From Neobacillus cucumis (GTDB taxonomy: Bacteria > Bacillota > Bacilli > Bacillales_B > DSM-18226): 64,000 bases of DNA. Every line of letters begins with the position of its first letter. Positions within the stretch are counted from its first letter, which is position 1. The position numbers and the translations under genes were made by a program. The notes under the pieces are model-generated. The model had not been told where the DNA came from and searched no databases. It saw only the letters and a list, made by a program, of their open reading frames with translations. Of the stretch, positions 45,103 through 54,214 are shown piece by piece. The stretch spans positions 454,302 to 518,301 of the forward strand of contig NZ_JAMBOH010000001.1 in the NCBI RefSeq assembly GCF_023715505.1. The letters run 5' to 3'.

Positions 45103-45441
45103 TCAACTAACGACCTTCACTCCCACCACACAATCGAAATTCACTCGCTCAAACTCTCCTTCTTTAACTTCAATCCGCAGCTCATGCGTTAGGGGATCGA
45201 CGAAGTGTATTCGCCCTGTCATTTCCTTCGTAAAGCCATCCACCCATATCGTCAGCTTTACCGAATGGTTATGTTCCAATGCGTACATAATGCATAAATC
45301 GAACTCTTCTGTTTCATGCTCGTCAATGATTGGCTTCCTTTCTCGTTCTGTATCTCGCCAAAAATCACGCTGTGTCTTCACCAATTCTGGCAACTGAAAT
45401 GCCGCTTGCCATTTAATCATACCGCGATCACGTATCGCCAT
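45103..45441 (-). CDS. YolD-like protein
   Basis: 112 residues from ATG 45441 (AAAAGGAGATGATTAT). Family signature at the start MAIRDRGMIKWQAAFQLPE and WVDGFTKEMTGRIHFVDPLTHELRI. YolD-like proteins usually pair with a Y-family DNA polymerase (UvrX/YqjW) on phages and conjugative elements; none is present here, so it may be an orphan accessory factor. Confidence 0.88.
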   Translation of the reverse strand: MAIRDRGMIKWQAAFQLPELVKTQRDFWRDTERERKPIIDEHETEEFDLCIMYALEHNHSVKLTIWVDGFTKEMTGRIHFVDPLTHELRIEVKEGEFERVNFDCVVGVKVVS

Positions 45442-45547
45442 ATAATCATCTCCTTTTCTAATATTATATACGAACAAACGTTCTAAAATACAGAAATAAA
45501 AAACGCCAAAAATGGCGTAAATAATGCACTACTCTTAATCACTGAGA

Positions 45548-45853
45548 TTACTTCAAGCTTCTAGAGTGTCTCGTTTTTATAAAATACCCCGTTTGTAAAA
45601 TACGATGGAGTTCATCCTTTGCCTTACTTTTTATAACATTCTTTACATACTCCTTACTAACAGCTTCGTTTTCCAGTTGAATGCCGCGGCGATATAATAC
45701 ACGGACTACTTCAGCTATACTGTTACTGAAGGCATATTCTTTAATAATCAGTTTATCTAATGTTTCTGCCTCATATAGTTCCGCTAAATCTATATACTCC
45801 TGAAGCCTTTCTACTTCTTCTTTTGCTCTCCTTACGGTGATCAACTTTGTCAT
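45548..45853 (-). CDS. Hypothetical protein
   Basis: 101 residues, AGAGGAGATGTTCT ATG. Helical, charged, starting MTKLITVRRAKEEVERLQEYIDL. No known family; similar length proteins accompany YolD-like genes on Bacillus mobile elements. No gene is supported between its start and 46125. Confidence 0.72.
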   Translation of the reverse strand: MTKLITVRRAKEEVERLQEYIDLAELYEAETLDKLIIKEYAFSNSIAEVVRVLYRRGIQLENEAVSKEYVKNVIKSKAKDELHRILQTGYFIKTRHSRSLK

Positions 45854-46124
45854 AGAACATCTCCTCTCATAAGAAGAAGATTCTATTTATTGAAATAAAA
45901 ACCTTTTGACGATATTGTGAATATTTGTTTATTCCAATAGTTGTTAGGAGCAAATTTTAGTAATAGACATATATTTGCTCATTGTGAATGATTGGAAAAA
46001 ACTCGAATAGATACAACAAAAAATGTCGAATTAAAGTATAATAGATTTATTGAAAAATTGTTAGTTCGTGTGGGTACAGAATCTCATTTTACTAAAATGA
46101 AGGTTGAGTATGGGGGAGAAACTT

Positions 46125-46862
46125 ATGAGAGATGATGGCAAAATATCCAAAAGTGATCTAGATTATATTATGAATCAGCTGAAACAAACTCAAAAGGAAA
46201 CAGCTGCCACTTTAGCAGTACAACCAGCTAGAGCTGTTCATCGGCATCAAAAATTACAATTGTTTAGATCTTGGATTTGGGGAATTGTAATAGGGGTTAT
46301 CGTTAGTCTAGTCATTTTATATGCAGGGACTGTTTACTTACAAAAAGGAGAAACATTAAAAAGTTCATCAGTAGTTGAGAGCATTCAAAAATTAGCTACA
46401 TTGACAACGGCACAAGCACATATCAAAACTATTGTATCTAAAGAAGATAATAAATTATTTGGCAATAGCATCCCATGGGATATTCCTGGGTCAAAAAGGA
46501 CGTTATTTTTTGTCGTTCCTGGAGATGTGACTGCAGGTGTTGACTTGAAAAATTTGACTAAAAAGGACATCACCTTGGATACGGACAAGAAGGCGATTCA
46601 TATCACTTTGCCACATGCCACAATTGTCCAGGCTCCATCTATCGACTTAAAGAAAATTCAACCCTATTCAAGTGAAGGTATATTTCGTAGTAGTGTCACC
46701 AACTGGGATGATGGGTCCCAACTAGCAAATCTTGCTAAACGAAAAATAAAAAAGGAAGCCATTCAGTTTGGTCTTTTAAAAACTGCTGAAGATAATGCCC
46801 GCCTAGCCCTACAAGATTTTTTTAAAAATCTAAATTATACCGTAACTGTTACTTTCAAATAA
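46125..46862 (+). CDS. DUF4230 membrane protein
   Basis: 245 residues from ATG 46125 (GGGGGAGAAACTT before it). Cytoplasmic N-terminus, one membrane segment (about residues 45-70), then an extracytoplasmic DUF4230 domain: LATLTTAQAHIKTIVSKEDNK, LFFVVPGDVTAGVDLKNLTKKDI, KAIHITLPHATIVQAP. Function unknown. Its stop is followed within a few bases by a terminator repeat. Confidence 0.85.
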   Translation: MRDDGKISKSDLDYIMNQLKQTQKETAATLAVQPARAVHRHQKLQLFRSWIWGIVIGVIVSLVILYAGTVYLQKGETLKSSSVVESIQKLATLTTAQAHIKTIVSKEDNKLFGNSIPWDIPGSKRTLFFVVPGDVTAGVDLKNLTKKDITLDTDKKAIHITLPHATIVQAPSIDLKKIQPYSSEGIFRSSVTNWDDGSQLANLAKRKIKKEAIQFGLLKTAEDNARLALQDFFKNLNYTVTVTFK

Positions 46863-46863
46863 T

Positions 46864-46950
46864 CGGTTGCAGCTTTGGCAAGAGTTCAAGATTGATTGCT
46901 GCGGCGGTCTTTTTTTTTGTGTGCTAACGTGGCAGTTTAATGGAATAAGG
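46864..46950 (+). repeat. Terminator repeat of the 56-64 kb family, outlying copy
   Basis: GATTGCTGCGGCGGTC followed by nine T, then GTGCTAACGTGGCAGTTTAATGGAATAAGG. It matches the unit at 62766-62878 read in gene direction. It serves as terminator of the DUF4230 gene. Confidence 0.72.
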
Positions 46951-47083
46951 AGTTTTACGATAACTAGGTTACTAACATTAAGGATTATCATATGGGGAAT
47001 ATAAATTTATTCGTTTTTTGAAGTATTTTGGTAGTATAATAGTATTGGTGTTTCTACAGATATTTACAAAAAGGGGACAATTT

Positions 47084-48085
47084 ATGAAGAAATTAACCTA
47101 CCTATTTATGGTGTTTTTATTAGTTTTCCTTGCAGCTTGTACATCAAATGAAACAACTAGCAAAGAGGAAAAAATCAAAATAAATAAAACTCAAGAAGTA
47201 AGCAAAAAGAAAGCAGCCACTGTTGAAAGCAAAAAAAACACACCTGACGATGAAGTCGAAAAAACGACTAGTGAAAGCGCAGTTAGTCCAAGCGTTCCTG
47301 CCACACCAACGATAACAAGTGTTAATGGTGACTTTGACTACAGTAAATATAAACTAATTGCAGTAGATGGCGGAGATATGTCAGGATATAGAGAGCCAAA
47401 TGTAAGAGTTGATATCGGGTTTGGCGACAGGGAATATTGGGCTTTTACAAATGAATACGGGCAGCTAATTCGTGTTGAGGCAAAAAATATAACACTCCAA
47501 AATCCGAATACTGATCATGTTTTGTCATCAGGTAGATATTACTCTGATGAAGCAAATGTTCCTGGTACAGAGAGTCCAACCTTGGATAAAGGGCATGTGA
47601 TTGCTGACTCACTTGGGGGAGTATCAAACGCATATAACATTACACCTCAGGACAGCATTCTCAATAGGCACGGCGATCAAGCTTATATGGAAAAAGTGAT
47701 TCGAGATGCAGGAGGTTGTACAGATTTCGTAGCAGTGATTCAATATCCAAATACTCAGACGCAAATTCCTAATCATTATAAATTCACATACAAAATTCAG
47801 GGTAGAAGCATTACAGATGAATTTGACAATGTAAACCCAGATGAAGTGAACAAAAATTTAGGTGAAACGACAGCCACAAGCAGTACGCCACCGAAAACAG
47901 ACAATGTACCAGCAAACGAAACGGTAAGTAGTAATGAAAATGTTAGTAAGGTGGATACCAATCATAATGGAAGTGTTACGATCGCTGAAGCCAAAGCTGC
48001 TGGCTTTAAAATGCCAATTACACGCGATTCATGGCTCTATAAATATATGGACGATCGAGATGGTGATGGACTAGTAGGTGAGTAA
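47084..48085 (+). CDS. Lipoprotein DNA/RNA non-specific endonuclease
   Basis: 333 residues from ATG 47084. Lipobox FLAACTS (Cys20), a low-complexity Lys/Thr/Ser linker, then a beta-beta-alpha-metal nuclease domain with the catalytic DKGHVIADSLGG and N in SNAYNITPQDSILNRHGDQAYMEK. The C-terminus DTNHNGSVTIAEAKAAGF...YKYMDDRDGDGLVGE is an EF-hand/excalibur-like calcium site without the usual Cys. Surface nuclease: nutrient release, DNA uptake or competition are all possible. Confidence 0.9.
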   Translation: MKKLTYLFMVFLLVFLAACTSNETTSKEEKIKINKTQEVSKKKAATVESKKNTPDDEVEKTTSESAVSPSVPATPTITSVNGDFDYSKYKLIAVDGGDMSGYREPNVRVDIGFGDREYWAFTNEYGQLIRVEAKNITLQNPNTDHVLSSGRYYSDEANVPGTESPTLDKGHVIADSLGGVSNAYNITPQDSILNRHGDQAYMEKVIRDAGGCTDFVAVIQYPNTQTQIPNHYKFTYKIQGRSITDEFDNVNPDEVNKNLGETTATSSTPPKTDNVPANETVSSNENVSKVDTNHNGSVTIAEAKAAGFKMPITRDSWLYKYMDDRDGDGLVGE

Positions 48086-48125
48086 AGAAATATACTTACA
48101 CTACGGGTAGCTTTAAATCAATAAG

Positions 48126-48182
48126 AAAGAGCCTAGAATATGCAAGTTTTTATACACTACTTGCGTATTTCGGCTCTTTTTA
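48126..48182 (+). terminator. Terminator of the nuclease lipoprotein gene
   Basis: AAAGAGCC / GGCTCTTTTT outer stem with an inner GCAAG / CTTGC stem and T-tail. Confidence 0.85.
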
Positions 48183-48306
48183 CTTTCATAAAGATACTAC
48201 CATTAATAGAAATTTTTAATTGCAAAATGCACAATAGTAAACCTTCCAGCAACCCCCTAATTATTGTAAACCACTTCCGTAGTATCATAGGTTAGAGGTG
48301 ATAACA

Positions 48307-48699
48307 ATGTTTATAAGCCCGATGCTACTCCATAAGATAGATAAACCATTAGATAGTAACGATTATGTTTCAGAACCAAAAATGGATGGGTTCCGACTCA
48401 TTTTTTCAAATATAGAAGAGAAAAAGCTCTACACCCGCCATAAGACGGATGTTACGACTCGTTTTCCAGAGCTGCTTAATTTGGACATCCCAAAAGGGAC
48501 TGTTCTAGATGGGTAAGTGGTGATCACAGATGCAACTGGTAAGCCAGATTTCGAGAAAGTAACCCACCTCCCACTCCATCAACGCATGGAAATTCTCAAT
48601 GCGGTCATACCAGTTAATACACCTATTCTATCAAAAGTAATGAGCATTGATGGCACGGCATCGACAATGGCTAACAGACTGATAGCAAACGGATTGTAA
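48307..48699 (+). pseudogene. ATP-dependent DNA ligase, broken copy 1
   Basis: Starts at ATG 48307 (AGAGGTGATAACA). MFISPMLLHKIDKPLDSNDY, then the nucleotide-binding motif EPKMDGFRL with the adenylated Lys, and TVLDG followed by TAA (48514-48516) where LDGE is expected. The frame runs on through VVITDATGKPDFE and jumps to KVTHLPLHQRMEIL, so a segment equal to about 60 residues is missing, and the end is unrelated. It resembles the ~270 residue ligases of Bacillus phages (YoqV type). Not functional. Confidence 0.85.
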
Positions 48700-48782
48700 A
48701 AGAGCCAAGGATTTGATAAAAGAAACAGAGTCAAAAGATATAACTGTATGCTAAAATAAGGAAGTAAAGGGGGAATATATAC

Positions 48783-49424
48783 ATGTCGGAAGAATTACAG
48801 ACAGAAGAAACCGCCGTGTTAGAGGAAAGTAGACCTAGAAAAAAGAAGAAGGTTTGGCTTGGATTGGTCGTAGTGCTTTTAGTAGCCTCTATAGGAGGAG
48901 GCTTATTTTGGAAGCATGTTCAGACCGTCAAGGCTGAAGAAGCTGCAGCCGAGGCAAAGAAAAAGGCGATTAAAAATTATGAAAAAAATATGGGCCTGGC
49001 TTTAGCGGCAGCCATTGTTGTTGGCACACATTCAGAAAAGATGGCAGATCAATATCATGACGTTTGGTATTCTGCTATCTTCAATGACCGATATACAACT
49101 AGCGATGGCACGAAGCACTCCTATGGCTCATTTAACCAAGCGATTAAAGACCAAAATAGTGTTTATGAACAATCTGGAGATAATTTAAAGCTATTGTCAG
49201 AAATGGTTGTATTTGAAGGTTATATGAATAAACTTAAAAATCCACCATCTAAATATGAACAGCTTTATCAGGAGTTAGTTGATTTGTATGCGACAGCCTC
49301 AAGCTTTGAAAAATTGGCTGAATCTCCAAGTGGATCCTTGCAATCTTATACAAATGAATTTAATCAACGGGACTCAGAATTAGCTGAAAAAATAAAATCA
49401 TTACAAGTACAATTACCGGAATAA
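48783..49424 (+). CDS. Single-span membrane protein
   Basis: 213 residues. Acidic N-terminus, a KKKK stop-transfer sequence, a membrane segment (about 24-42), and a helical extracytoplasmic domain rich in charged residues. Not recognised. It sits between the two broken ligase copies, both of which carry a ~100 bp segment in common. RBS AAAGGGGGAATATATAC before the ATG. Confidence 0.78.
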   Translation: MSEELQTEETAVLEESRPRKKKKVWLGLVVVLLVASIGGGLFWKHVQTVKAEEAAAEAKKKAIKNYEKNMGLALAAAIVVGTHSEKMADQYHDVWYSAIFNDRYTTSDGTKHSYGSFNQAIKDQNSVYEQSGDNLKLLSEMVVFEGYMNKLKNPPSKYEQLYQELVDLYATASSFEKLAESPSGSLQSYTNEFNQRDSELAEKIKSLQVQLPE

Positions 49425-49426
49425 TC

Positions 49427-49457
49427 AAAAGCTCCCTAAACAGAGGGGAGCTTTTTT
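49427..49457 (+). terminator. Terminator of the membrane protein gene
   Basis: AAGCTCCC / GGGAGCTT hairpin followed by TTTTTT. Confidence 0.88.
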
Positions 49458-49522
49458 GTTAAGGTACGAAAAAAGTTTATTACGCAAAAATGAGCAGGTT
49501 TTCAGTGTTTAATTCTAATAAG

Positions 49523-50067
49523 TGAAGCTGCTCGCTAATCAGGAACCTGTTTCCTTTGTGGTATTTGACGTGTTGTACCATAAAGGATAAAAAGTAACCC
49601 ACCTCCCTCCATCAACGCAAGGAAATTCTAAATGCGGTCATTCCAGTTAATTCTCCCTTCGTTCAAAGGTAATGAGTATTGACGGCAATGGCATCACCCT
49701 TTTTAATCTAATTAAGGAGCAGGATCTTGAAGGAATTGTACTGAAGAAAAAGGATAGCACTTACGAAGTAGGGAAACGGTCATACTCCTGGATTAAGATG
49801 ATTAACTACCAATATGCAAATGTGGTCGTTAACGGGTACAAAAAAGATGATTTTGGCTGGCTCTTATCCTACGAGGATGGGAACTATGCGGGTATTATGG
49901 AACTAGGTGTTCCTAAAGATGTGAGAAAGAAAATTTATGAGATGAAAAAGAAGGGGGAGAATGATAAGTTTGTCTTTATTGAACCACTTACTTGTTATGT
50001 AAAATATAGAAATGTAACAAAGGTTGGACTGCTACGGCTCCCTTCTTTCATTTCAATAAATAACTAA
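49523..50067 (+). pseudogene. ATP-dependent DNA ligase, broken copy 2 (C-terminal part)
   Basis: KLLANQEPVSFVVFDVLYHKG then TAA, a frameshift in the KVTHLP region, then an open frame from 49672: KVMSIDG, EGIVLKKKDSTYEVGKRSYSWIKMINY (motifs IV/V of nucleotidyltransferases) and an OB-fold-like end to 50067. Bases 49591-49690 repeat 48558-48660 of copy 1 at roughly 85% identity by eye. Together the two copies cover a whole ligase. Confidence 0.82.
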
Positions 50068-50191
50068 AGCCCTTCCTATAGTATGGAGGGCTTGGTGGTC
50101 CAAATAAGTAATAATACAAAAACTCATAGAATATAAGAGTGGAATAATGATACGAAAGATAGCCAATCCATATGCCATCGTTCAAGAATTG

Positions 50192-51334
50192 TTATAGTCC
50201 TTCAGGTTTAGGTTTTTTTTCTTTACGCTGTTTAATAAATTCTTCTTTTATTAATTCAACTATCTCTTCATCTGTTTTATTTTCAAGTTGACCACTAATG
50301 ATTTTTTTACATGTGTTTATATAAGCTACAGCAAGAGAAGTTGATATTGCAGTATTAACAGTTGCCTCAATTGCTCCTCCAGCAACGTAACCAATACCTG
50401 AAGCTTTAGCTAGTCCACCAAAAAAGTAAGCTAATCCCGCTGTTGCACCTGCTCTACCAATGATTCCAGCAACTACAGAGAGAAAGAAGTTTTTACCAAA
50501 ATCAAGCCCGAAAATAACGGTAATACTCGCTAACATCGTAGCTTGAGCTGCTGCAACTGCTGCCAAATCTGCTCCTGTGGGCAAAAATGCAGATGCTGCT
50601 GATCCTGCTATTAGAGAACTTGCAGTAGCCCACGCAACATTAATTTTTTTTTGTAAGTCAACTTTTTGAGCTGCAGTATAAGCATTTCTTAATTGCTCTG
50701 GAAGAAGTTGAAAGGTTATTTCAGATAATTCCTGGAGTCCAAAAGGTTTTTTATATATAAAATTTCCATCATTATCGTCATCTTCAATAATATATGTTTC
50801 GGCCAGAACTTTTACTATTTGTTTATAAGGGACATTGTAAGATTTAATTTTATTGAAAAGTGTATTGTCCTTTTTATTAATTGTTTGAGTTAATACAATG
50901 ATAACTGGCATTTCCTCTGCAATTTCCTTTATCCATTCAATCTCCTCTGTCTCAATACGATTACTAAGCGTATTTATACAATACCAACATGCATTAATCC
51001 TTTTAGATATATCATCACTTTTTTTAAGCTCCTTAATTTCTTTTATTATTTCACTTTTTGTCTCCTTTTGTGCCTTTTCGCCTAATTCTAATCCACGAGT
51101 ATCCCATATCGAAATCGGCACACCTTCTTTTTCGTACTTAATTAGATTTTGTGAAACAGGCGTTCCAACACCCGTCTCTGCTATGTTTCCAGAAAAAATC
51201 GAATTAATAAGCGTACTTTTCCCAACTCCCGTTTTACCTACTACTAGAATATTGGGACGATGTTTATTTATTTCATTTACCTGCTTATCAAATATATCTT
51301 TGAAATTAAAATTTACCCCCGTTTTTGTTGCCAT
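50192..51334 (-). CDS. GTPase with hydrophobic C-terminal domain
   Basis: 380 residues from ATG 51334 (GGAGGT ATGTACT). Era/Toc-like G domain: G1 GKTGVGKST (33-41), switch Thr in TGVGTPV, G3 WDTRG (77-81) and a G4-like LTQTINKKD. The C-terminal half holds glycine/alanine-rich hydrophobic segments (SSLIAGSAASAFLPTGADLAAVAAAQATM, FFLSVVAGIIGRAGATAGLAYFFGGL) as in DUF697-type proteins that insert into membranes. Ends in a Lys-rich tail. Such GTPases occur as membrane effectors in defence islands; here the role is inferred from neighbours. Confidence 0.85.
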   Translation of the reverse strand: MATKTGVNFNFKDIFDKQVNEINKHRPNILVVGKTGVGKSTLINSIFSGNIAETGVGTPVSQNLIKYEKEGVPISIWDTRGLELGEKAQKETKSEIIKEIKELKKSDDISKRINACWYCINTLSNRIETEEIEWIKEIAEEMPVIIVLTQTINKKDNTLFNKIKSYNVPYKQIVKVLAETYIIEDDDNDGNFIYKKPFGLQELSEITFQLLPEQLRNAYTAAQKVDLQKKINVAWATASSLIAGSAASAFLPTGADLAAVAAAQATMLASITVIFGLDFGKNFFLSVVAGIIGRAGATAGLAYFFGGLAKASGIGYVAGGAIEATVNTAISTSLAVAYINTCKKIISGQLENKTDEEIVELIKEEFIKQRKEKKPKPEGL

Positions 51335-51504
51335 AGTACATACCTCCACTTTTTAATTAAATTCCTCAATATACCATAATAGTTAAAATTCGGTACAGAT
51401 TTTAAATTTCCTTTATATTTTTTCAGCTTTGGGTTTAACATAAGGGAGCAATGGAGCCTTAACCTGTACTAACTTTCCAAAAAGCACTAAGATAAGCCAT
51501 TTAA

Positions 51505-52485
51505 CTAACTTAGTTTCAAAGAATTTAAATACATTTCTGCTATTCGTTCTTGTTGAACTACTATTAACTTAACCTCCCTGCCAATTTCTTCAGAAAGTTC
51601 TTCCTCTAATTCTGCTATTTGTTTTAGATAATCTTCTCCAAGTTCACCCATAATGAAAAGATATGCCACATTTTTTTTTGAATTGTATATACATTTCCTT
51701 AAATCAGCAATTGGACGTCGATCACTTACTTTACCTGCGTAATTTTTACATTGTAAAGGAATATCTTCTAGTAATATTTCGTTTGATAATGGATCAGTAA
51801 TACGAATTAGTAGGTCCCACCCTTTACCAGAATCACGAACGACCGCTTCCATTCCTGGAGTGCTATTAATTAAATCAGCTATAAAGTATTCAAAGTTCTT
51901 TGCAGGCCATTTTTTCGATATCATCTCAATGGTTGTTTTAATAATTGCTGATTTAGTTTCAGAAAGGGCTATTTCGTCTGTAAGTTTTTCATTAAAATCA
52001 TCTTGAATCCATATTTTTTCTATGATGAGGTTGTTAATATTTTGAATTGCTTCTTGGGGATATATCTGATAATAATGTCCTCTTTTGGTTAAGGCATGTC
52101 TCATGGACTTTGATATGTATTTAGATTCAATGGATATAAATTCTGTAGTAATGGGCCTGCAATGAATAAAATGATTAAAATCCTCTTTTTCATCCGTTTC
52201 ATAATCATACCCATCAGTTACCTCAGCAATTAAAAACTGTCGCAAAGGCTGCCCAAATTGAACAATTAGAATGTCACCTGTTTGAAGGCGATTTACAAGA
52301 AATTGTGTATAACGCCATATGATTCTTTCACTTTTGCTCATTTCATTTCTGCTTTTATTCTTAATTACGTTTAAGTTTGAGCCTGGCCAGCCCCAACCAA
52401 AATGAAGTCGGCCATTTAAAAATTCATTAAACATCCATCGTTGATCTCGTTCATTTATAGCAACTAGTTTATAATATTGAGTCAT
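51505..52485 (-). CDS. Restriction endonuclease with N-terminal EVE/PUA-like domain
   Basis: 326 residues, CTAGGAGGGAGTAGTA ATG. The N-terminal domain (1-145) has the ...GRLHFGWGWPGSNL and GDILIVQFGQPLRQFLIAEVTDGY pattern of PUA/EVE-like folds that read modified bases. The C-terminal domain is Mrr-like: Asp224 in DSGKGWDLLIRI and IPLQCKNY with Gln245-Lys247. The combination suggests a modification-dependent (type IV) restriction enzyme. It overlaps the small gene before it by 17 nt. Confidence 0.83.
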   Translation of the reverse strand: MTQYYKLVAINERDQRWMFNEFLNGRLHFGWGWPGSNLNVIKNKSRNEMSKSERIIWRYTQFLVNRLQTGDILIVQFGQPLRQFLIAEVTDGYDYETDEKEDFNHFIHCRPITTEFISIESKYISKSMRHALTKRGHYYQIYPQEAIQNINNLIIEKIWIQDDFNEKLTDEIALSETKSAIIKTTIEMISKKWPAKNFEYFIADLINSTPGMEAVVRDSGKGWDLLIRITDPLSNEILLEDIPLQCKNYAGKVSDRRPIADLRKCIYNSKKNVAYLFIMGELGEDYLKQIAELEEELSEEIGREVKLIVVQQERIAEMYLNSLKLS

Positions 52486-52723
52486 TACTACTCCCTCCTA
52501 GTAATTTATAAAAATACTGTAATTCAACTATGTCAGTACGATCCATTGAAGGTTCTATATCTTTCTTACTCCAAATATGAACAACATCTTCAAGTTTCAT
52601 AAAGGTTTCCAACACAATATCAGGGTCTTTCTGATTGTTTTCTAAATAGCCAAGTAATAGTTTCCATTTAATTACCAGTTCTTCCGAATCCCTATCCATA
52701 TCTTTTTTCATTGTTTTCTGCAC
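52469..52723 (-). CDS. Small partner of the EVE-Mrr endonuclease
   Basis: 84 residues, GTG start behind GAAGGA. Helical and charged (LVIKWKLLLGYLENNQKDPDIVLETFMKLEDVVHIW). Unknown family. The overlap with the endonuclease gene shows translational coupling; it may be a regulatory subunit. Confidence 0.72.
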   Translation of the reverse strand: MQKTMKKDMDRDSEELVIKWKLLLGYLENNQKDPDIVLETFMKLEDVVHIWSKKDIEPSMDRTDIVELQYFYKLLGGSSNDSIL

Positions 52724-52762
52724 TATAATCCTTCTCTTTATCCAAAACTAATCTTCCTCTGT

Positions 52763-53431
52763 TTATTTAAGTTTTAGGTTGTTATCAAAATTTCTCCAGC
52801 CGTCCACTTTACTATTGCTAAACGTTACGGAAGATAGGCCATAATTCCAGATTTCGGTACTGCCGAGCTTAGTCACCGAGCTTGGGGTTCCCATGATTCT
52901 TCTCACATCCTCTTGAGAGACGCCAATGTCTATTCCATCCGCACCAGTTTCTTCACTGGTGCTGGCAGCCACTACAGGCATTTTGTCGAGCTGGGATTGA
53001 AGGTCGGAATTTTTTTGAGTAAGTGTAATGTTTTCATCCTGGACATCACTTAAGGTACTTTTTAAATCTTTGTAGACCTGTTCAAGTTTCCCATACCGCT
53101 TTTCTAGGACACTATTATGGTTCTGGTTACTGTACCAGACGCCGATTAAGGCGAATACCAATGCACCGTTCAGTAGATAAGAAAACGTCGCCCCCTTCCT
53201 CCGCTTTACACCAGTTACATCCTGCTGTTTGCTGAGGATGTATTCTTGGTCATATTTGATTCTTTTTTGATCATCCGTCAATATCTCATAAGCGTGGTTA
53301 ATGAGGATGAATTGTTTCCTTGTGTCTTCATTGTCTGGATTGTAGATTTTTGCCTTTTCTTTATAAGCTTCACGGATTTCCTCTTTCCCTGCATGGAGGG
53401 ATACGCCGAGTGCCTTATAATAATCTTCCAT
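52763..53431 (-). CDS. J-domain-like membrane protein lacking the HPD histidine
   Basis: 222 residues, AGAGGGGAGAAAAAAC ATG. Residues 1-65 fit a DnaJ domain (YYKALGVSLHAGKEEIREAYKEKAKIYNPDNEDTRKQFILINHAYEILTD) but the HPD loop reads NPD (31-33), so it should not stimulate DnaK normally. One membrane segment (about 87-105), a coiled coil (108-150), and a C-terminal SmpA/OmlA-like stretch (DIGVSQEDVRRIMGTPSSVTKLGSTEIWNYG). Role unknown. Confidence 0.85.
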   Translation of the reverse strand: MEDYYKALGVSLHAGKEEIREAYKEKAKIYNPDNEDTRKQFILINHAYEILTDDQKRIKYDQEYILSKQQDVTGVKRRKGATFSYLLNGALVFALIGVWYSNQNHNSVLEKRYGKLEQVYKDLKSTLSDVQDENITLTQKNSDLQSQLDKMPVVAASTSEETGADGIDIGVSQEDVRRIMGTPSSVTKLGSTEIWNYGLSSVTFSNSKVDGWRNFDNNLKLK

Positions 53432-53674
53432 GTTTTTTCTCCCCTCTGAATAATCTTTAAAGCAGGCTTTAAACCGCCCCCAACCCCTTGGATGACTGAC
53501 TTTATTTGCTTTTATACAGTTATGTCAGTTGAACAATATTTTGTATTTCTTGTTGTATAAGTTCCCATTCCTTTTAAATAAGTAATGGAAGATGCTTTAT
53601 TAATATTTAAAATCCTTCTTAAATAAAAAGAAAACCATTTCGGACCTGAGGAACAATCCATGCCCTTATCATTC

Positions 53675-54109
53675 TTATTTTCTAGTCTTTGATGGATAAT
53701 TTGTTTTAAAAGAGGATTCTTTTACGGCTTTTTTTACAAAATCCAAGATTTTAGTTATGGAGTAGTTTCCAGATTGAAAAAAGTCTGGATAGAGTGAGAT
53801 CACTACTGCATCATGATTAGGTGGCTTAATTTGTTCAGTCTGATCAAAATGAAAACCCGTAATTCTTTTTCTTTTTTCTTTCAGTTTTAATCCCAGATAC
53901 TCCTCCAAATTCTCTACACTGTATCTTCCCGGAAACAAGTCTAACACAATTCTCATTCTCGATTCTTCAACATCTACTTGTCCCCATTTAATGTTGTGTA
54001 AGTTATAAGGGCTAAATCCTTCTCCCTTTTTCTCTGTCGTTTTGGTATAACAACCTGGACTTCCATGAATTTCGCCTTTTAATGTTTGTACAAATTCAAT
54101 TCTTTCCAT
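53675..54109 (-). CDS. Hypothetical protein
   Basis: 144 residues from ATG 54109 (GTGGAGGAGTTT). Soluble, mixed alpha/beta; begins MERIEFVQTLKGEIHGSPGC. No family recognised. About 240 bp before 53674 hold no gene. Confidence 0.68.
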   Translation of the reverse strand: MERIEFVQTLKGEIHGSPGCYTKTTEKKGEGFSPYNLHNIKWGQVDVEESRMRIVLDLFPGRYSVENLEEYLGLKLKEKRKRITGFHFDQTEQIKPPNHDAVVISLYPDFFQSGNYSITKILDFVKKAVKESSFKTNYPSKTRK

Positions 54110-54214
54110 AAACTCCTCCACCTTATTGTTAATGTTGTTTAAAGAAATAGGTCCTCCTAGAATTTCCCTTATAGGTGTATAAGGTTGGTTTTATAAAAGA
54201 CGCCAGCGTTCCCC

